From E44-bin89 sp034409565 (GTDB taxonomy: Bacteria; Chloroflexota; Dehalococcoidia; Dehalococcoidales; RBG-16-60-22), in contig DAOUMS010000008.1 in the NCBI GenBank assembly GCA_034409565.1, forward strand, positions 1 to 64,000: a stretch of 64,000 nucleotides of DNA, written 5' to 3'. The translations under genes were made by a program, and so were the position numbers. The notes beneath the pieces were generated by a model. The model was not told the origin of the DNA. It saw only the letters and a list, made by a program, of their open reading frames with translations, and did no database searches. Below are positions 23,081 to 31,891 of this stretch, piece by piece. Each line of letters starts with the position of its first letter. The first letter of the stretch is position 1.

Positions 23081-23110
23081 ATAGTATAATATAATATTAT
23101 ATTATACTAT
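23081..23110. promoter_or_regulatory. 30-bp perfect A/T-rich palindrome, probable toxin-antitoxin operator
   Basis: Positions 23081-23110 read the same on both strands and consist almost only of A and T, with single G/C at 23084 and 23107. Several TATAAT-like boxes overlap it. It ends 29 bases before the antitoxin ATG, the standard place for an RHH operator overlapping the promoter. Confidence 0.75.
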
Positions 23111-23251
23111 TATATTTGTCAATGACTTTTGCAAAATATTTTTACTAATTGTCCCAAATACGATAGTTGACTTCGCTTGACACGTCAGGGTGCTTTATTG
23201 GAAGATACGTTGATAGCAACGGTTACCGAACATAGCTGAGGAGGTACAACC

Positions 23252-24529
23252 ATGATTGTTAAGGTACCGCAGTTCCCCTGGTACGGTGACACGGAACTGG
23301 AGCTGGAGTTTCCCGATGCCTGGGAGGTGGTTGTCCCTAGAATGGCGGGGGAGAAGGCCCCCAAGCTGACTGACCAGCAGATACGGGACGCCATTCGCAA
23401 ACCGATAGGCACACCGCGCATTGCCGAGATGGCCCGCGGTAAAAAAGAGGTATGCATTATCTTTGACGACCTCACCCGCCCGACCAAACTCGACCAGATT
23501 GTCCCGCACGTCCTGGACGAACTGCACGAGGGGGGCATCAGGGACGAGAACATCAGGTTTATTGCCGCCCTCGGCCTGCACGGTGCCATGAAGCTCATGG
23601 ACTTCCAGAAAAAGCTGGGTGAGGAAATCCCCCGGAAATACCTCGTCTTCAACCACAATCCGTACGAGAACTGTACCTACCTGGGAGAGACTTCTCGTGG
23701 TGTCCCGGTTTCCATCAACAGCGAGTTCATGGCCTGCGACCTGAAGATATCCATCGGCTCGCTGGTGCCCCACCCCACCGCCGGTTTCGGCGGCGGCGGC
23801 AAGATGATTCTCCCCGGCGTGGCGAGCACCGAGTCCATTGCTGCCAATCACGGCAAGATGTGCACCATTTCTGAAACCGGCTCCATCGTGCTGGATACCT
23901 GGGGCAGGGTGGACGATAACGTTCAGAGGCTGGACATGGAGGAAATCGCGCGCATGGCGGGCCTTGATTTCTCCATCAATGCCCTGGTGAATATCGACCG
24001 GGATACCATCGGCCTCTTCTGCGGCGACCTGGTTGAGGCCCAGCGTGAGGGTGTGAAAATGGGACGCAAGGTCTACGCCTGCGAGGCACCAAAGGATGCT
24101 GACATCGTCGTCGCCAATGCCTACGCCAAAGCTAACGAGGCAGCACTGGTGGCCGGGCTGGGCAGCAAAATGCTCAAAGAATCCGGCGGCGACCTAGTCG
24201 TCATCGGCAACATTCCTGAGGGCCAGATATGCCACTACCTGGCTCGCAGCTTCGGCAAGAAAATCGGCGGCCAGCTCTACGGTGCTCATAAAAAACTGCC
24301 CGCCAGAGTAAAGCGCATGTACGCCCTCGGCCCGTACATCGATAAGGCCGGGCTGGACTGGATTGGACCGATTGACCAGATTACCATACTCAACAGCTGG
24401 GCAGAGATACTGGCGGCACTGAAAAAGAATAACGGCACCAGAGCCAAGGCGGTGGTCATTCCCGACGGCACGCTGCAGTACTTCCCGCACAGCAGCCTGC
24501 CCAGAGGGGCCACCATCCCCGGCGATTAA
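23252..24529 (+). CDS. larA: LarA-family (nickel-pincer racemase-like) protein 1
   Basis: The 425-residue protein is full length for LarA/DUF2088. Visible motifs are IIFDDLTRPTK, FIAALGLHGAMK, FNHNPYENC and the metal-cofactor segment HPTAGFGGGGKMILPG, which keeps the His and the Lys that bind the nickel-pincer nucleotide. LarA homologues racemise or epimerise 2-hydroxy acids such as lactate or malate. No cofactor genes (larB, larC, larE) lie in the window, so they must be elsewhere. AGGAGG precedes ATG. It converges with a second family member; the two differ clearly in sequence, implying different substrates. Confidence 0.85.
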   Translation: MIVKVPQFPWYGDTELELEFPDAWEVVVPRMAGEKAPKLTDQQIRDAIRKPIGTPRIAEMARGKKEVCIIFDDLTRPTKLDQIVPHVLDELHEGGIRDENIRFIAALGLHGAMKLMDFQKKLGEEIPRKYLVFNHNPYENCTYLGETSRGVPVSINSEFMACDLKISIGSLVPHPTAGFGGGGKMILPGVASTESIAANHGKMCTISETGSIVLDTWGRVDDNVQRLDMEEIARMAGLDFSINALVNIDRDTIGLFCGDLVEAQREGVKMGRKVYACEAPKDADIVVANAYAKANEAALVAGLGSKMLKESGGDLVVIGNIPEGQICHYLARSFGKKIGGQLYGAHKKLPARVKRMYALGPYIDKAGLDWIGPIDQITILNSWAEILAALKKNNGTRAKAVVIPDGTLQYFPHSSLPRGATIPGD

Positions 24530-24553
24530 AGCAGGATAATTTTATAAAAACAG

Positions 24554-24595
24554 GCAGGGTGCCGGCGTAAAAATCCCACCGACATCCTGCTTTTC
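24554..24595. terminator. Terminator between the two convergent larA-type genes
   Basis: GCAGGGTGCCGG (24554-24565) pairs with CCGACATCCTGC (24579-24590), ten of twelve exact plus two G-U pairs in RNA, followed by TTTTC. AAAAAC upstream supplies a U-run for the other strand, so it may serve both genes. Confidence 0.75.
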
Positions 24596-24610
24596 TGTAT
24601 CTATCCCGTT

Positions 24611-25885
24611 TTATCCTGAGCAAAGGTCGCACTTGGGGACCGCTTCTGGAAAGTACTGGATGGTGGCATCCGGCACCACGGCCACCCTGGCCCCGTTACC
24701 GTAACGTTTCTCTAGGTCATGGCTAACCTCCGCCCAGCTCCTTGCCCAGGCCACCATTTCGTAGGGAGCCACCCAGTCGGCACCAACTTTATCCGGATAC
24801 GGTGCCAGGATGGTCAGCTTCCTGGTGTTTTTGGGCAGCGCGTCCTTGCGGCAAAGTGGGCCCCACCCCAGCCCACCATAGCTCTTGCCAAAACTGCGGT
24901 CGAAGTAATGGTGTATTTGCCCCTCCGGCGTCACCACCACCAGTACCATATCACCACCGCCGTCCTCCGCCAGCAGTGGGGAGACCACCGGCGGCGCCAG
25001 CAGCATCTCATTTGCCTTGGAGAAGCAGTTGGCCACCACCACATCAACATCCTTTACCATATCCGTGGCGTAATGTGTTTTAGCGATTTCAACGCCCGCT
25101 TTATGCTCCTCGACCGGGTCGCCGACGAACAGTGCGGTGACTTCCCTTTTCAGATTGACGATGGCGTCCACCTTGACATCGAGTCGGGCCATCCTGGCCG
25201 CCTCAATGATGTCCTCAAGGATTACGTTCTCCCGCAGCTTGCCCATGGCCACCGAACGGTGGAACACCAGCCGGTTATGGTTGGAGGCAATGGTCTGCAT
25301 GGAGGCAACGCCGGGTAAAATTATCTTGCAACCACCGCCAAAGCCATACGGGTGCGGCACGATGACGCCGATGCCTATCTTCAGGTCGCAGGCCATGAAC
25401 TCGCTGTTTATCTCGATTGGCGTCCCGTGTTTGCTCACGCCGAGAGGGGTACAGTTCTCATAGGGGTTGTGGTTGTAGACCAGGAACCGCGACATCACAT
25501 CATCGCCCAGTTTCTTCCTGAAATCGATGCCATTCATGGTGCCGTGCGCACCGATGGCGGCAATGAACCGGATATTGTCATCGGTGATTCCGGCCGCTTT
25601 CAGCTCTTCCAGAATGTAAGGTATCAGCCTGACCGATGGCGTCGGCCGGGAAAGGTCATCGAAAAGGATGGCCACCTCTTTCTTGCCCTTCGCCAGTTCC
25701 CTTATCGTCCTGGTGCCAACAGGGCTGGCGAAGGCCTTCCGTATCCCGGCATCGGAAAGGGGTGGGGCATCGTGCCCCTTCATCTGGCAGACGGTAACAT
25801 CCCACGACTCCGGGAAATCTACTTCCAGTGCCTCATCGCCATACCAAGCCAGCACCGGCAGCGTGGCTCTTTTTCGGCTGCTCAT
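24611..25885 (-). CDS. larA: LarA-family (nickel-pincer racemase-like) protein 2
   Basis: The 424-residue protein has the same layout as the convergent paralog: ILFDDLSRPTPS, FIAAIGAHGTMN, YNHNPYENCTPLG, then HPYGFGGGCKIILPG with the conserved His and Lys; one Gly of the other copy is replaced by Cys. It probably racemises or epimerises a hydroxyacid. It is the last gene of a four-gene minus-strand operon, 20 bases after the PTE-like gene, and has AAGGAGG before its ATG. The operon context (sugar-acid dehydratase, flavoprotein, lactonase-like hydrolase) suggests sugar-acid or hydroxyacid breakdown. Confidence 0.85.
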   Translation of the reverse strand: MSSRKRATLPVLAWYGDEALEVDFPESWDVTVCQMKGHDAPPLSDAGIRKAFASPVGTRTIRELAKGKKEVAILFDDLSRPTPSVRLIPYILEELKAAGITDDNIRFIAAIGAHGTMNGIDFRKKLGDDVMSRFLVYNHNPYENCTPLGVSKHGTPIEINSEFMACDLKIGIGVIVPHPYGFGGGCKIILPGVASMQTIASNHNRLVFHRSVAMGKLRENVILEDIIEAARMARLDVKVDAIVNLKREVTALFVGDPVEEHKAGVEIAKTHYATDMVKDVDVVVANCFSKANEMLLAPPVVSPLLAEDGGGDMVLVVVTPEGQIHHYFDRSFGKSYGGLGWGPLCRKDALPKNTRKLTILAPYPDKVGADWVAPYEMVAWARSWAEVSHDLEKRYGNGARVAVVPDATIQYFPEAVPKCDLCSG

Positions 25886-25905
25886 ACGTCCTCTGCCTCC
25901 TTCAT

Positions 25906-26970
25906 TTAGACCAGGGTGAACATACGCTTGGGGTTCTCGACCATCATGGTATCGATAAATTCCTGAGAGAAGCCTTTGATTTTCATTACCGGCACGGTAT
26001 CACGCAGGATATGCCCGTAGCCCCAGCCTCCGTAACGGCACAGCGAGCTTTTGTTATAGTTATCATGTGAGATGAAAATCTGACTGGCGAAACCTTTGTC
26101 CGCCAGTTCTTTTATCTCGTTGAGGCGCTGGTTATCATTGGGAATATCAATCACCCGGAAACGGGGCGGATAATAGCCCTCGCGGCCGAACAGGTCATAC
26201 TCCAGCGTGCAGCCGGTCTTGGCCAGCGCCACACGATTTGCCGGCTCTCGCACCGCGCGGTCAATATGGCTCATAACCACGCGGCTGATGTCAGCGCCCA
26301 CCTTGTCCAGCTCCCTGACGCATGTCATGGCCGCCATCTCATCCTGGCCGGGATGAATGTTGATGGCCACCCCGGTGGCTTTCTGGGCACGCGCCGCAGC
26401 ACGCACCACTTTCCGCTCGTTCTCAGTGAAGGGCCAGGAGCAGCCGACCTCGCCAACAAGCCCGGCGTGTATGCCGGTGCTGCCGAAACCTTTCAGGATG
26501 TCCCGGATAAATTCCTCGGCGATTTCCTCCTCGCTCCTGGCATTCATATCCACCCTCGCTGCCGGATAGGAGGACTCAACGTAGTACGCTGTGCCCATAA
26601 TGATATTCAGGCCGGTGATGCGGGCGATGCGGGCTATCGCTTTAGGGTCAGGCGCCAGGCCGCGCACGGTCATCTCCACGATTGATTTACCGCCCAGTGC
26701 CTTGTAGCGGAGGACTTCATCAATCATGACCTCCTCGTCGAGAAGTTGCAGGTCGTCATAGTTCTGGAAAGGGTGGTAGCGTATCCACCAGAGGGTATCA
26801 ATGGTCACCGGATGACGGGCCCATTTCCTTTCCGTGGCTTCGCCCGAGTCGCAGTGCCAGGTGGTTGCGTCGCAGATGAGGTGCTCGTGCGGCAGCGTAA
26901 TGCCCATCTCCGACGGCTCGAGTAGTCCCAGTACCGACTGCACCTTTCCTTTCAGTTCCGACTGTTTCAC
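25906..26970 (-). CDS. Phosphotriesterase-like metal hydrolase (lactonase-type)
   Basis: The 354-residue protein is a PTE-family TIM barrel: HxH in TLPHEHLICD, GEVGCSWPFTENERKVVRAA carrying a Glu where PTE proper has a carboxylated Lys, and metal His residues in INIHPGQD, MSHIDRA and the Asp in IFISHDNYNK. Known relatives hydrolyse lactones or phosphoesters. Start GTG 26970 has GGAAGGAGG six bases upstream; a longer frame into the neighbour was rejected. It stands third in the MR_MLE-flavoprotein-PTE-LarA operon, fitting a sugar-lactone step. Substrate unknown. Confidence 0.85.
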   Translation of the reverse strand: MKQSELKGKVQSVLGLLEPSEMGITLPHEHLICDATTWHCDSGEATERKWARHPVTIDTLWWIRYHPFQNYDDLQLLDEEVMIDEVLRYKALGGKSIVEMTVRGLAPDPKAIARIARITGLNIIMGTAYYVESSYPAARVDMNARSEEEIAEEFIRDILKGFGSTGIHAGLVGEVGCSWPFTENERKVVRAAARAQKATGVAINIHPGQDEMAAMTCVRELDKVGADISRVVMSHIDRAVREPANRVALAKTGCTLEYDLFGREGYYPPRFRVIDIPNDNQRLNEIKELADKGFASQIFISHDNYNKSSLCRYGGWGYGHILRDTVPVMKIKGFSQEFIDTMMVENPKRMFTLV

Positions 26971-26993
26971 GTATTTGCCTCCTTCCGGCTCTA

Positions 26994-28511
26994 CTAAGAG
27001 CTGACCTTTTCCTTCACCGCGTTCTCGGCGGCGATGCGACCAAAGGCAATGCACTCGGCGAGATTACCGCCGCCCGCCGGATAGAGCAGGCCAAATACCG
27101 ACCCGCATTCTCCGGCGGCATACAGGCCGGAAATCGGCTCACCGAACGGGTTGAGCACCTGCGCCCGACTGTTTTTCCTTGGGCCGCCCAGGGTATTGGA
27201 ACCGCCGGGGAACAGTTTAATAGCAAAGAAAGGTGGCTCATCCAGCGGCACCAGTTCCAGTGGCTCCCGGCCAAACTCAGGGTCATTGCCCGCCTGGCAG
27301 TACCGGTTCCAGGTAGCAATGGTTTCTGTCAGATTTTGCGGCGGCATATTGAGCTTTGCCGCCAGCTCAGCCACCGTATCGCCCTGCACAATCCAGCCCT
27401 TCTGTATTTCCGTCACGTTATCCCGACTCCACCTGTAGAGCTGGTGCGGGCCACTGGGGCCGCTCGATAACTGGGCCAGGGGGCCGAACTTAACCCGCCG
27501 CTGGTCAAATATATGGTAGCTCGGCACACGCGGGTACTCCAGCCGGTAAGAGTCAAACCAGCCGCACTCATAAGAAGCGGCATGCGGTTTTAAATTCTCG
27601 GTCATATAGCGCCGGCCATACCGGTCAACGATAATGAAGCCGGCCGGCGCTTTCTCTCTTTCCGTCTTCATCGAGCGCTGGCTCCAGCCGCCGCCACTGA
27701 AGTCGATAAAGAAGGCCAGGGAAAAATCGGGAAACTTGGCGCAGAGCCGCGCCGAAACGCAGTTCATATGCCAGAGGTCAGCGCCGACCTCCTGGGCCAT
27801 CCGGATGCCATCGCCGGTATTGCCGGTGCCACCAGCAAAGTACATCGGGTAGACGCGGAGGTACTGCAACTTCATCGCCTCGCTTTCCTCAAAACCGCCG
27901 GTACACAGAAGCACCGCCCTGGTGGCTTTTATATTTATTTCACGCGGCCTGCCCTCTCGAAAATCGACCGCTTTCACGCCTGTCACCCGGCTAGTGTTAT
28001 CCGTCAGCAAGCGCGCGGCTGAGGTTTGGTAGCGCACGTCAACATTCCTGGAGGCAACGTGCTGGTACATGAACTGCATCATACGCAGGCCGTTGCCCTG
28101 GTATTTCCACAGCTCCATACTGTCGGCGCCGGGAAGCTGGGGGAACTCAGCCGCTCTGGAGAAAAACTTGACATTGCCCCCCAGCCGGGTGAGCCATTCT
28201 TTGTTCTGCGCCGTATAGGTAACCCAGGCTTTAACGCTGTCGACATCCGTCCACGGCAGCTCCGGCTGGCTGCCCACCTGATTGAGCGCCGTCATATACT
28301 CGGTAGCACGTTCAATATCCGATAAAGATAGAAACACCCCCATGGCAGTGCTGCTGCAGGTGCAGTGCGTCTCGGCGGGCTGCTTCTCCAGCAGCATAAC
28401 ACGGGCGCCCAAATCATGGGCGGTGACCGCCGCCACCGCGCCGGATAGCCCGTACCCCAAAATAACGATTTCCGCAGTCTCGTCCCAGCGATAATTTCCC
28501 GGTGTTAACAC
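26994..28511 (-). CDS. FAD-dependent oxidoreductase of the fumarate-reductase/ketosteroid-dehydrogenase type
   Basis: The 505-residue flavoprotein has the FAD motif VILGYGLSGAVAAVTAHDLGA near residue 15, an acidic GTGNTGDGIRMAQEVGADLW central segment and the C-terminal AAGECGSVFGLLYPAGGGNLAECIAFGRIAAENAV. Family members reduce or desaturate carbon-carbon bonds in acids or steroids. No signal peptide or heme motif is present, so it is cytoplasmic. GTG 28511 has AAAGGAG six bases upstream. It follows the enolase-superfamily gene by 21 bases in the same operon. The substrate is unknown. Confidence 0.82.
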   Translation of the reverse strand: MLTPGNYRWDETAEIVILGYGLSGAVAAVTAHDLGARVMLLEKQPAETHCTCSSTAMGVFLSLSDIERATEYMTALNQVGSQPELPWTDVDSVKAWVTYTAQNKEWLTRLGGNVKFFSRAAEFPQLPGADSMELWKYQGNGLRMMQFMYQHVASRNVDVRYQTSAARLLTDNTSRVTGVKAVDFREGRPREINIKATRAVLLCTGGFEESEAMKLQYLRVYPMYFAGGTGNTGDGIRMAQEVGADLWHMNCVSARLCAKFPDFSLAFFIDFSGGGWSQRSMKTEREKAPAGFIIVDRYGRRYMTENLKPHAASYECGWFDSYRLEYPRVPSYHIFDQRRVKFGPLAQLSSGPSGPHQLYRWSRDNVTEIQKGWIVQGDTVAELAAKLNMPPQNLTETIATWNRYCQAGNDPEFGREPLELVPLDEPPFFAIKLFPGGSNTLGGPRKNSRAQVLNPFGEPISGLYAAGECGSVFGLLYPAGGGNLAECIAFGRIAAENAVKEKVSS

Positions 28512-28532
28512 AGTATGCTCCTTTCGTCTGGA

Positions 28533-29687
28533 CTACCAGTAAGAACCTATCCAGGTGGCCATAGGGGGCTGTTTCTTGGGCGGCCTTTTGCGTATCACGT
28601 CCTCGCGGAGGTCGGTGCCCAGCCCGGGAGCGGTTGGCACCTCGAGGTAGCCGTCTTTACAAATGATGGGCTCGGTCAGAACCTCATTGTACATATCCAG
28701 ATAAGGATAGAAGAACTCCTGAAAAACGAAGTTAGGGATGCTGGCATCAAGGTGCAGGCTGGCGACGGTCTGCAACGGGCCATTGGAATTATGGGGCTGG
28801 ACAGACACGTAGTAGGCCTCGGCCATAGCGGCAATCTTCTTCAACTCCCAGATGCCGCCCACGTTGCAGATATCGGGCTGAATAATCTGCGCCGCATTCT
28901 TTTCCAAGAGGGGGCGGAACTCCCAGCGCGTGTACAGTCGCTCTCCGGTGGCAATGGGCAGGTTTATTGACTGCTGCAACGCCGCCAGGGCATCGAGGTT
29001 GTCCGGCGGTATGGGTTCCTCATAGAAGAAAGGGTCGTAGGGCTCCAGTTTATGGGCAATGCGGACGGCGCTGTGCATATTGAAGCGACCGTGACACTCG
29101 ATAAGTATGTCAACCGAAGGCCCCACCGCCTCCCGTACCGCCTTGACACAGGCAAGGGCAAACTCCTCTTCCGACCTGGGAATGACCTGACCACCCTCGC
29201 GAAAGGGGTCCCACTTCAGGGCGGTAAAGCCTTTCGCCACCATCTTCATCGCGTTCTGGGCAATTGTATCCGGGGTATCTTCGGTGGTCATCTGGGTCAC
29301 CACTTTTTGGAAGGCCCAAGCATTGGCGTAGGCTCTCAGCTTGTCCCTCAGTTTTCCACCCAGCAGCTCGTAGACCGGCACACCCAGCGCCTTTCCCTTA
29401 ATGTCCCACAGTGCCTGGTCAATGCCGCCCAGGGCGGTCAGGATAATTAGCTGGCCGTACTTGAACGTCTGCTTGTAGAGCGCATTCCAGATGTACTCAA
29501 TCTGGAAAGGGTCCTGGCCGACCAGAAAGTCCCTGAAGGTCTCCAAAGCCCGGACGACCACCTCATCGTTTCTCTCTAAGCTCGCTTCCCCGACGCCGGT
29601 AAGGCCACTATCGGTATAGAGCTTGACAAAAGTCCAGTTGGCGTGTCCGCCCTGGGTCTGGAAAACGCACAGATCAGTGATTTTCAT
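28533..29687 (-). CDS. Mandelate racemase / muconate lactonizing family protein, galactonate-dehydratase-like
   Basis: The 384-residue protein has the enolase-superfamily capping domain (ITDLCVFQTQGGHANWTF, GVGEASLERNDEVV) and barrel with metal ligands in LIECHGRFN (Glu where Asp is usual), FYEEPIPP and ATGERLYTR, then QPDICNVGGI and QPHNSNGPL. The His-containing HGRF and PHN motifs recall galactonate and mannonate dehydratases. It would remove water from a sugar acid. ATG 29687 has CAGGAGG upstream. It heads the four-gene operon ending in larA. Enolase-superfamily paralogs are abundant in some Chloroflexota (SAR202), which fits the proposed host. Confidence 0.85.
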   Translation of the reverse strand: MKITDLCVFQTQGGHANWTFVKLYTDSGLTGVGEASLERNDEVVVRALETFRDFLVGQDPFQIEYIWNALYKQTFKYGQLIILTALGGIDQALWDIKGKALGVPVYELLGGKLRDKLRAYANAWAFQKVVTQMTTEDTPDTIAQNAMKMVAKGFTALKWDPFREGGQVIPRSEEEFALACVKAVREAVGPSVDILIECHGRFNMHSAVRIAHKLEPYDPFFYEEPIPPDNLDALAALQQSINLPIATGERLYTRWEFRPLLEKNAAQIIQPDICNVGGIWELKKIAAMAEAYYVSVQPHNSNGPLQTVASLHLDASIPNFVFQEFFYPYLDMYNEVLTEPIICKDGYLEVPTAPGLGTDLREDVIRKRPPKKQPPMATWIGSYW

Positions 29688-29736
29688 CAGCGCACCTCCT
29701 GTTAATGCTGCGTGGCAATCCAAATGGGTCAAAAGG

Positions 29737-29766
29737 ATTATACTCTCCCCGGAGAAATGTCCGCAA
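29737..29766 (-). promoter_or_regulatory. Promoter of the MR_MLE-flavoprotein-PTE-larA operon
   Basis: On the minus strand TTGCGG (29766-29761) and a consensus TATAAT (29742-29737) are 18 bases apart. The leader to ATG 29687 would be about 43 bases. Confidence 0.65.
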
Positions 29767-29821
29767 GGTTACCAGATGAAATATTACCATGATAGACACT
29801 CCGTGGATATTCCGGCCAATC

Positions 29822-29851
29822 TTGACCCTTCAATCCGCGGTATGGTAGTCT
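29822..29851 (+). promoter_or_regulatory. Promoter of the 2-oxoacid dehydrogenase operon
   Basis: TTGACC (29822-29827) is followed after 18 bases by TAGTCT (29846-29851) preceded by TGG, an extended -10. It lies about 45 bases before the E1 alpha ATG. Confidence 0.5.
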
Positions 29852-29896
29852 TACTTTGGAATTTTATCCCGTGCCGACTCAAGAAGGAGGGAACGA

Positions 29897-30859
29897 ATGC
29901 CAGATATAAACGCTGCCAAACTGAAAGAGATTTATACCACCATGGTGAAGATTCGCTTCTTTGAGGAGAGGGCCATAAGCGAGTACCGCAAGGGCCTGCC
30001 CGGCTTTGTCCACCCCTCTGTCGGTCAGGAAGCTGTGCCCGCCGGCGTCTGCGCCTTCCTGCGTGAGGACGATTATACTATCACCACCCACCGCGGTCAC
30101 GGTGACATTATCGCCAAGGGGGCAAAGCTCGACCGGATGATGGCCGAGCTCTTCGCCAAAAAGACCGGCTACTGCAAGGGCAAAGGCGGCTCCATGCACA
30201 TCGCCGATGTGTCACTCAATATCCTTGGTGCCACCGGCATCGTCGGCGACGGCCTGCCCATTGCCGCTGGGGTCGGCACCGCCCTCAAGATGCAGAAAAG
30301 CGATAGCATCATGGTCGCCTTCTTTGGCGACGGGGCGACCAACTCCGGTGCCTTCCACGAAGGCGTAGGACTGGCAGCCGCCTGGAACCTGCCCGTGCTC
30401 TTCGTCTGCCAGAATAACCAGTACCAGCAGAGCACGCCCATGTCATTCTACACTCGCCTGACCGACATCGCTGACCGCGCCAAAGGCTACGGGATTCCCG
30501 GGATGAGCGTGGACGGCAATGACGCCATCGCCGTGGCCGAGGTGGCCAGGGAGGCAATTGAGAAGTGCCGCAAGGGTGAGGGACCCATACTTATCGTCGG
30601 GAACACGTACCGTACCGTCGGGCACCACATGGGCGACCCCGGTACCAGCTACCGGAGCAAGGAGGAAATTGAGGAATGGAAGAAGAAGGACCCCATCAAG
30701 CGACTGCGCCAGCAGCTGGTACAGAACAAGATGGCCACGGACGCCGAGCTCGATGAAATTGAAAACAACGTGCTGCGGGAGCTGGATGAGGCGGTGAAGT
30801 TCGCCCAGGAAAGCCCCGAGCCCGCGCCGGAAGAAGCGCTGGAAGATATTTACGCCTGA
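29897..30859 (+). CDS. 2-oxoacid (pyruvate/acetoin) dehydrogenase E1 alpha
   Basis: The 320-residue protein has the thiamine diphosphate motif GDGATNSGAFHEGVGLAAAW followed by LFVCQNNQYQQSTP, plus YTITTHRGHGDIIAKG and KGGSMHIADVSLNILGATG near the active site. It decarboxylates a 2-oxo acid together with E1 beta. Length and pattern match AcoA/PdhA of small-genome Gram-positive and Chloroflexota type. AAGGAGG precedes ATG. E1 beta follows after 18 bases and E2 after that. No E3 gene is in the cluster. Pyruvate or acetoin are the likeliest substrates. Confidence 0.93.
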   Translation: MPDINAAKLKEIYTTMVKIRFFEERAISEYRKGLPGFVHPSVGQEAVPAGVCAFLREDDYTITTHRGHGDIIAKGAKLDRMMAELFAKKTGYCKGKGGSMHIADVSLNILGATGIVGDGLPIAAGVGTALKMQKSDSIMVAFFGDGATNSGAFHEGVGLAAAWNLPVLFVCQNNQYQQSTPMSFYTRLTDIADRAKGYGIPGMSVDGNDAIAVAEVAREAIEKCRKGEGPILIVGNTYRTVGHHMGDPGTSYRSKEEIEEWKKKDPIKRLRQQLVQNKMATDAELDEIENNVLRELDEAVKFAQESPEPAPEEALEDIYA

Positions 30860-30877
30860 TAACTAAAGGGGGGAAAC

Positions 30878-31855
30878 ATGCGAGAGTTAACCTTTAGAGA
30901 AGCTGTGCGGGAAGCGCTCCGCGAAGAGATGAAGCGCGACCCCAAGGTCTTTTTACTGGGTGAGGAAATCGCCGAGTACGGTGGTTCCTATAAGGTGACA
31001 CAGGGACTGCTGGAAGAGTTCGGCCACGAGCGCATCCGAAACACGCCTCTGGCCGAGGCTTCCATCGCCGGTGCCGCGCTGGGCGCCTCTATTGTCGGCC
31101 TGCGGCCGGTGGCAGAAATCATGTACATTGACTTCTCTTTCATTGCCTCCGACCAGATTATCAACCAGATTGCCAAGCTGAGGTACATGACCGGGGGCAT
31201 GGTCAAGGTGCCACTGGTAATAAGGACGCAGGGAGGTGGCGGGGTATCCGCCGGGCCCCATCACTCCCAGTCGCTGGAGGCCATCTTCGCCCACATCCCG
31301 GGTCTCTTCGTGGTCATGCCCTCAAACGCCTACGACGCCAAGGGCCTGCTAAAGAGCAGCATTCGTGAAGATAACCCGGTTATGTTCATCGAGCACAAGA
31401 AGCTCTATGGCGAGTCGTGCGAGGTCCCGGAGAAAGAGTACACCATCCCACTGGGCAAAGGTGCTATCAAGCGCGAAGGCAAGGACCTGAGCATCATCAC
31501 CTACTCGCGCTGCGTGAACTTCGCCCTGGAAGCCGCGGAAGAGCTCGCCAGAGACGGCATCGATGTTGAGGTGGTCGACTTAAGGACGCTGAGGCCGCTT
31601 GACGAGGATATTATACTGAGCTCGGTGCAGAAAACGAGCAAGGCAATGGTGGTCTACGAGGCCTGCCGCACCGGCGGCTTCGGTGCCGAGATTGCTGCCC
31701 TCATCGGCGAGAAGGCGTTTGATTACCTGGACGCCCCCATCAAACGGGTGGCCTCACTTGACTCACCGGTATCCTTCAACCCCAGACAGGAGCAGTACAT
31801 ACTGGTCAACCCGGAAAAAATCAAGGCGTCGGCCCTGGAGATGATGGGCAAATAA
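30878..31855 (+). CDS. 2-oxoacid (pyruvate/acetoin) dehydrogenase E1 beta
   Basis: The 325-residue protein is a typical E1 beta: REALREEMKRDPKVFLLGEE, RIRNTPLAEASIAGAALGAS, RTQGGGGVSAGPHHSQSLEA and the C-terminal VDLRTLRPLDEDIILSSVQK. It forms the alpha2beta2 thiamine enzyme with the upstream gene product and passes the acyl group to the lipoyl arm of E2. GGGGGGAAAC precedes ATG. Second gene of a three-gene operon. Confidence 0.94.
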   Translation: MRELTFREAVREALREEMKRDPKVFLLGEEIAEYGGSYKVTQGLLEEFGHERIRNTPLAEASIAGAALGASIVGLRPVAEIMYIDFSFIASDQIINQIAKLRYMTGGMVKVPLVIRTQGGGGVSAGPHHSQSLEAIFAHIPGLFVVMPSNAYDAKGLLKSSIREDNPVMFIEHKKLYGESCEVPEKEYTIPLGKGAIKREGKDLSIITYSRCVNFALEAAEELARDGIDVEVVDLRTLRPLDEDIILSSVQKTSKAMVVYEACRTGGFGAEIAALIGEKAFDYLDAPIKRVASLDSPVSFNPRQEQYILVNPEKIKASALEMMGK

Positions 31856-31891
31856 GTTATCTGGTTATAAAGGATTATCGGAGGTAGCAGT

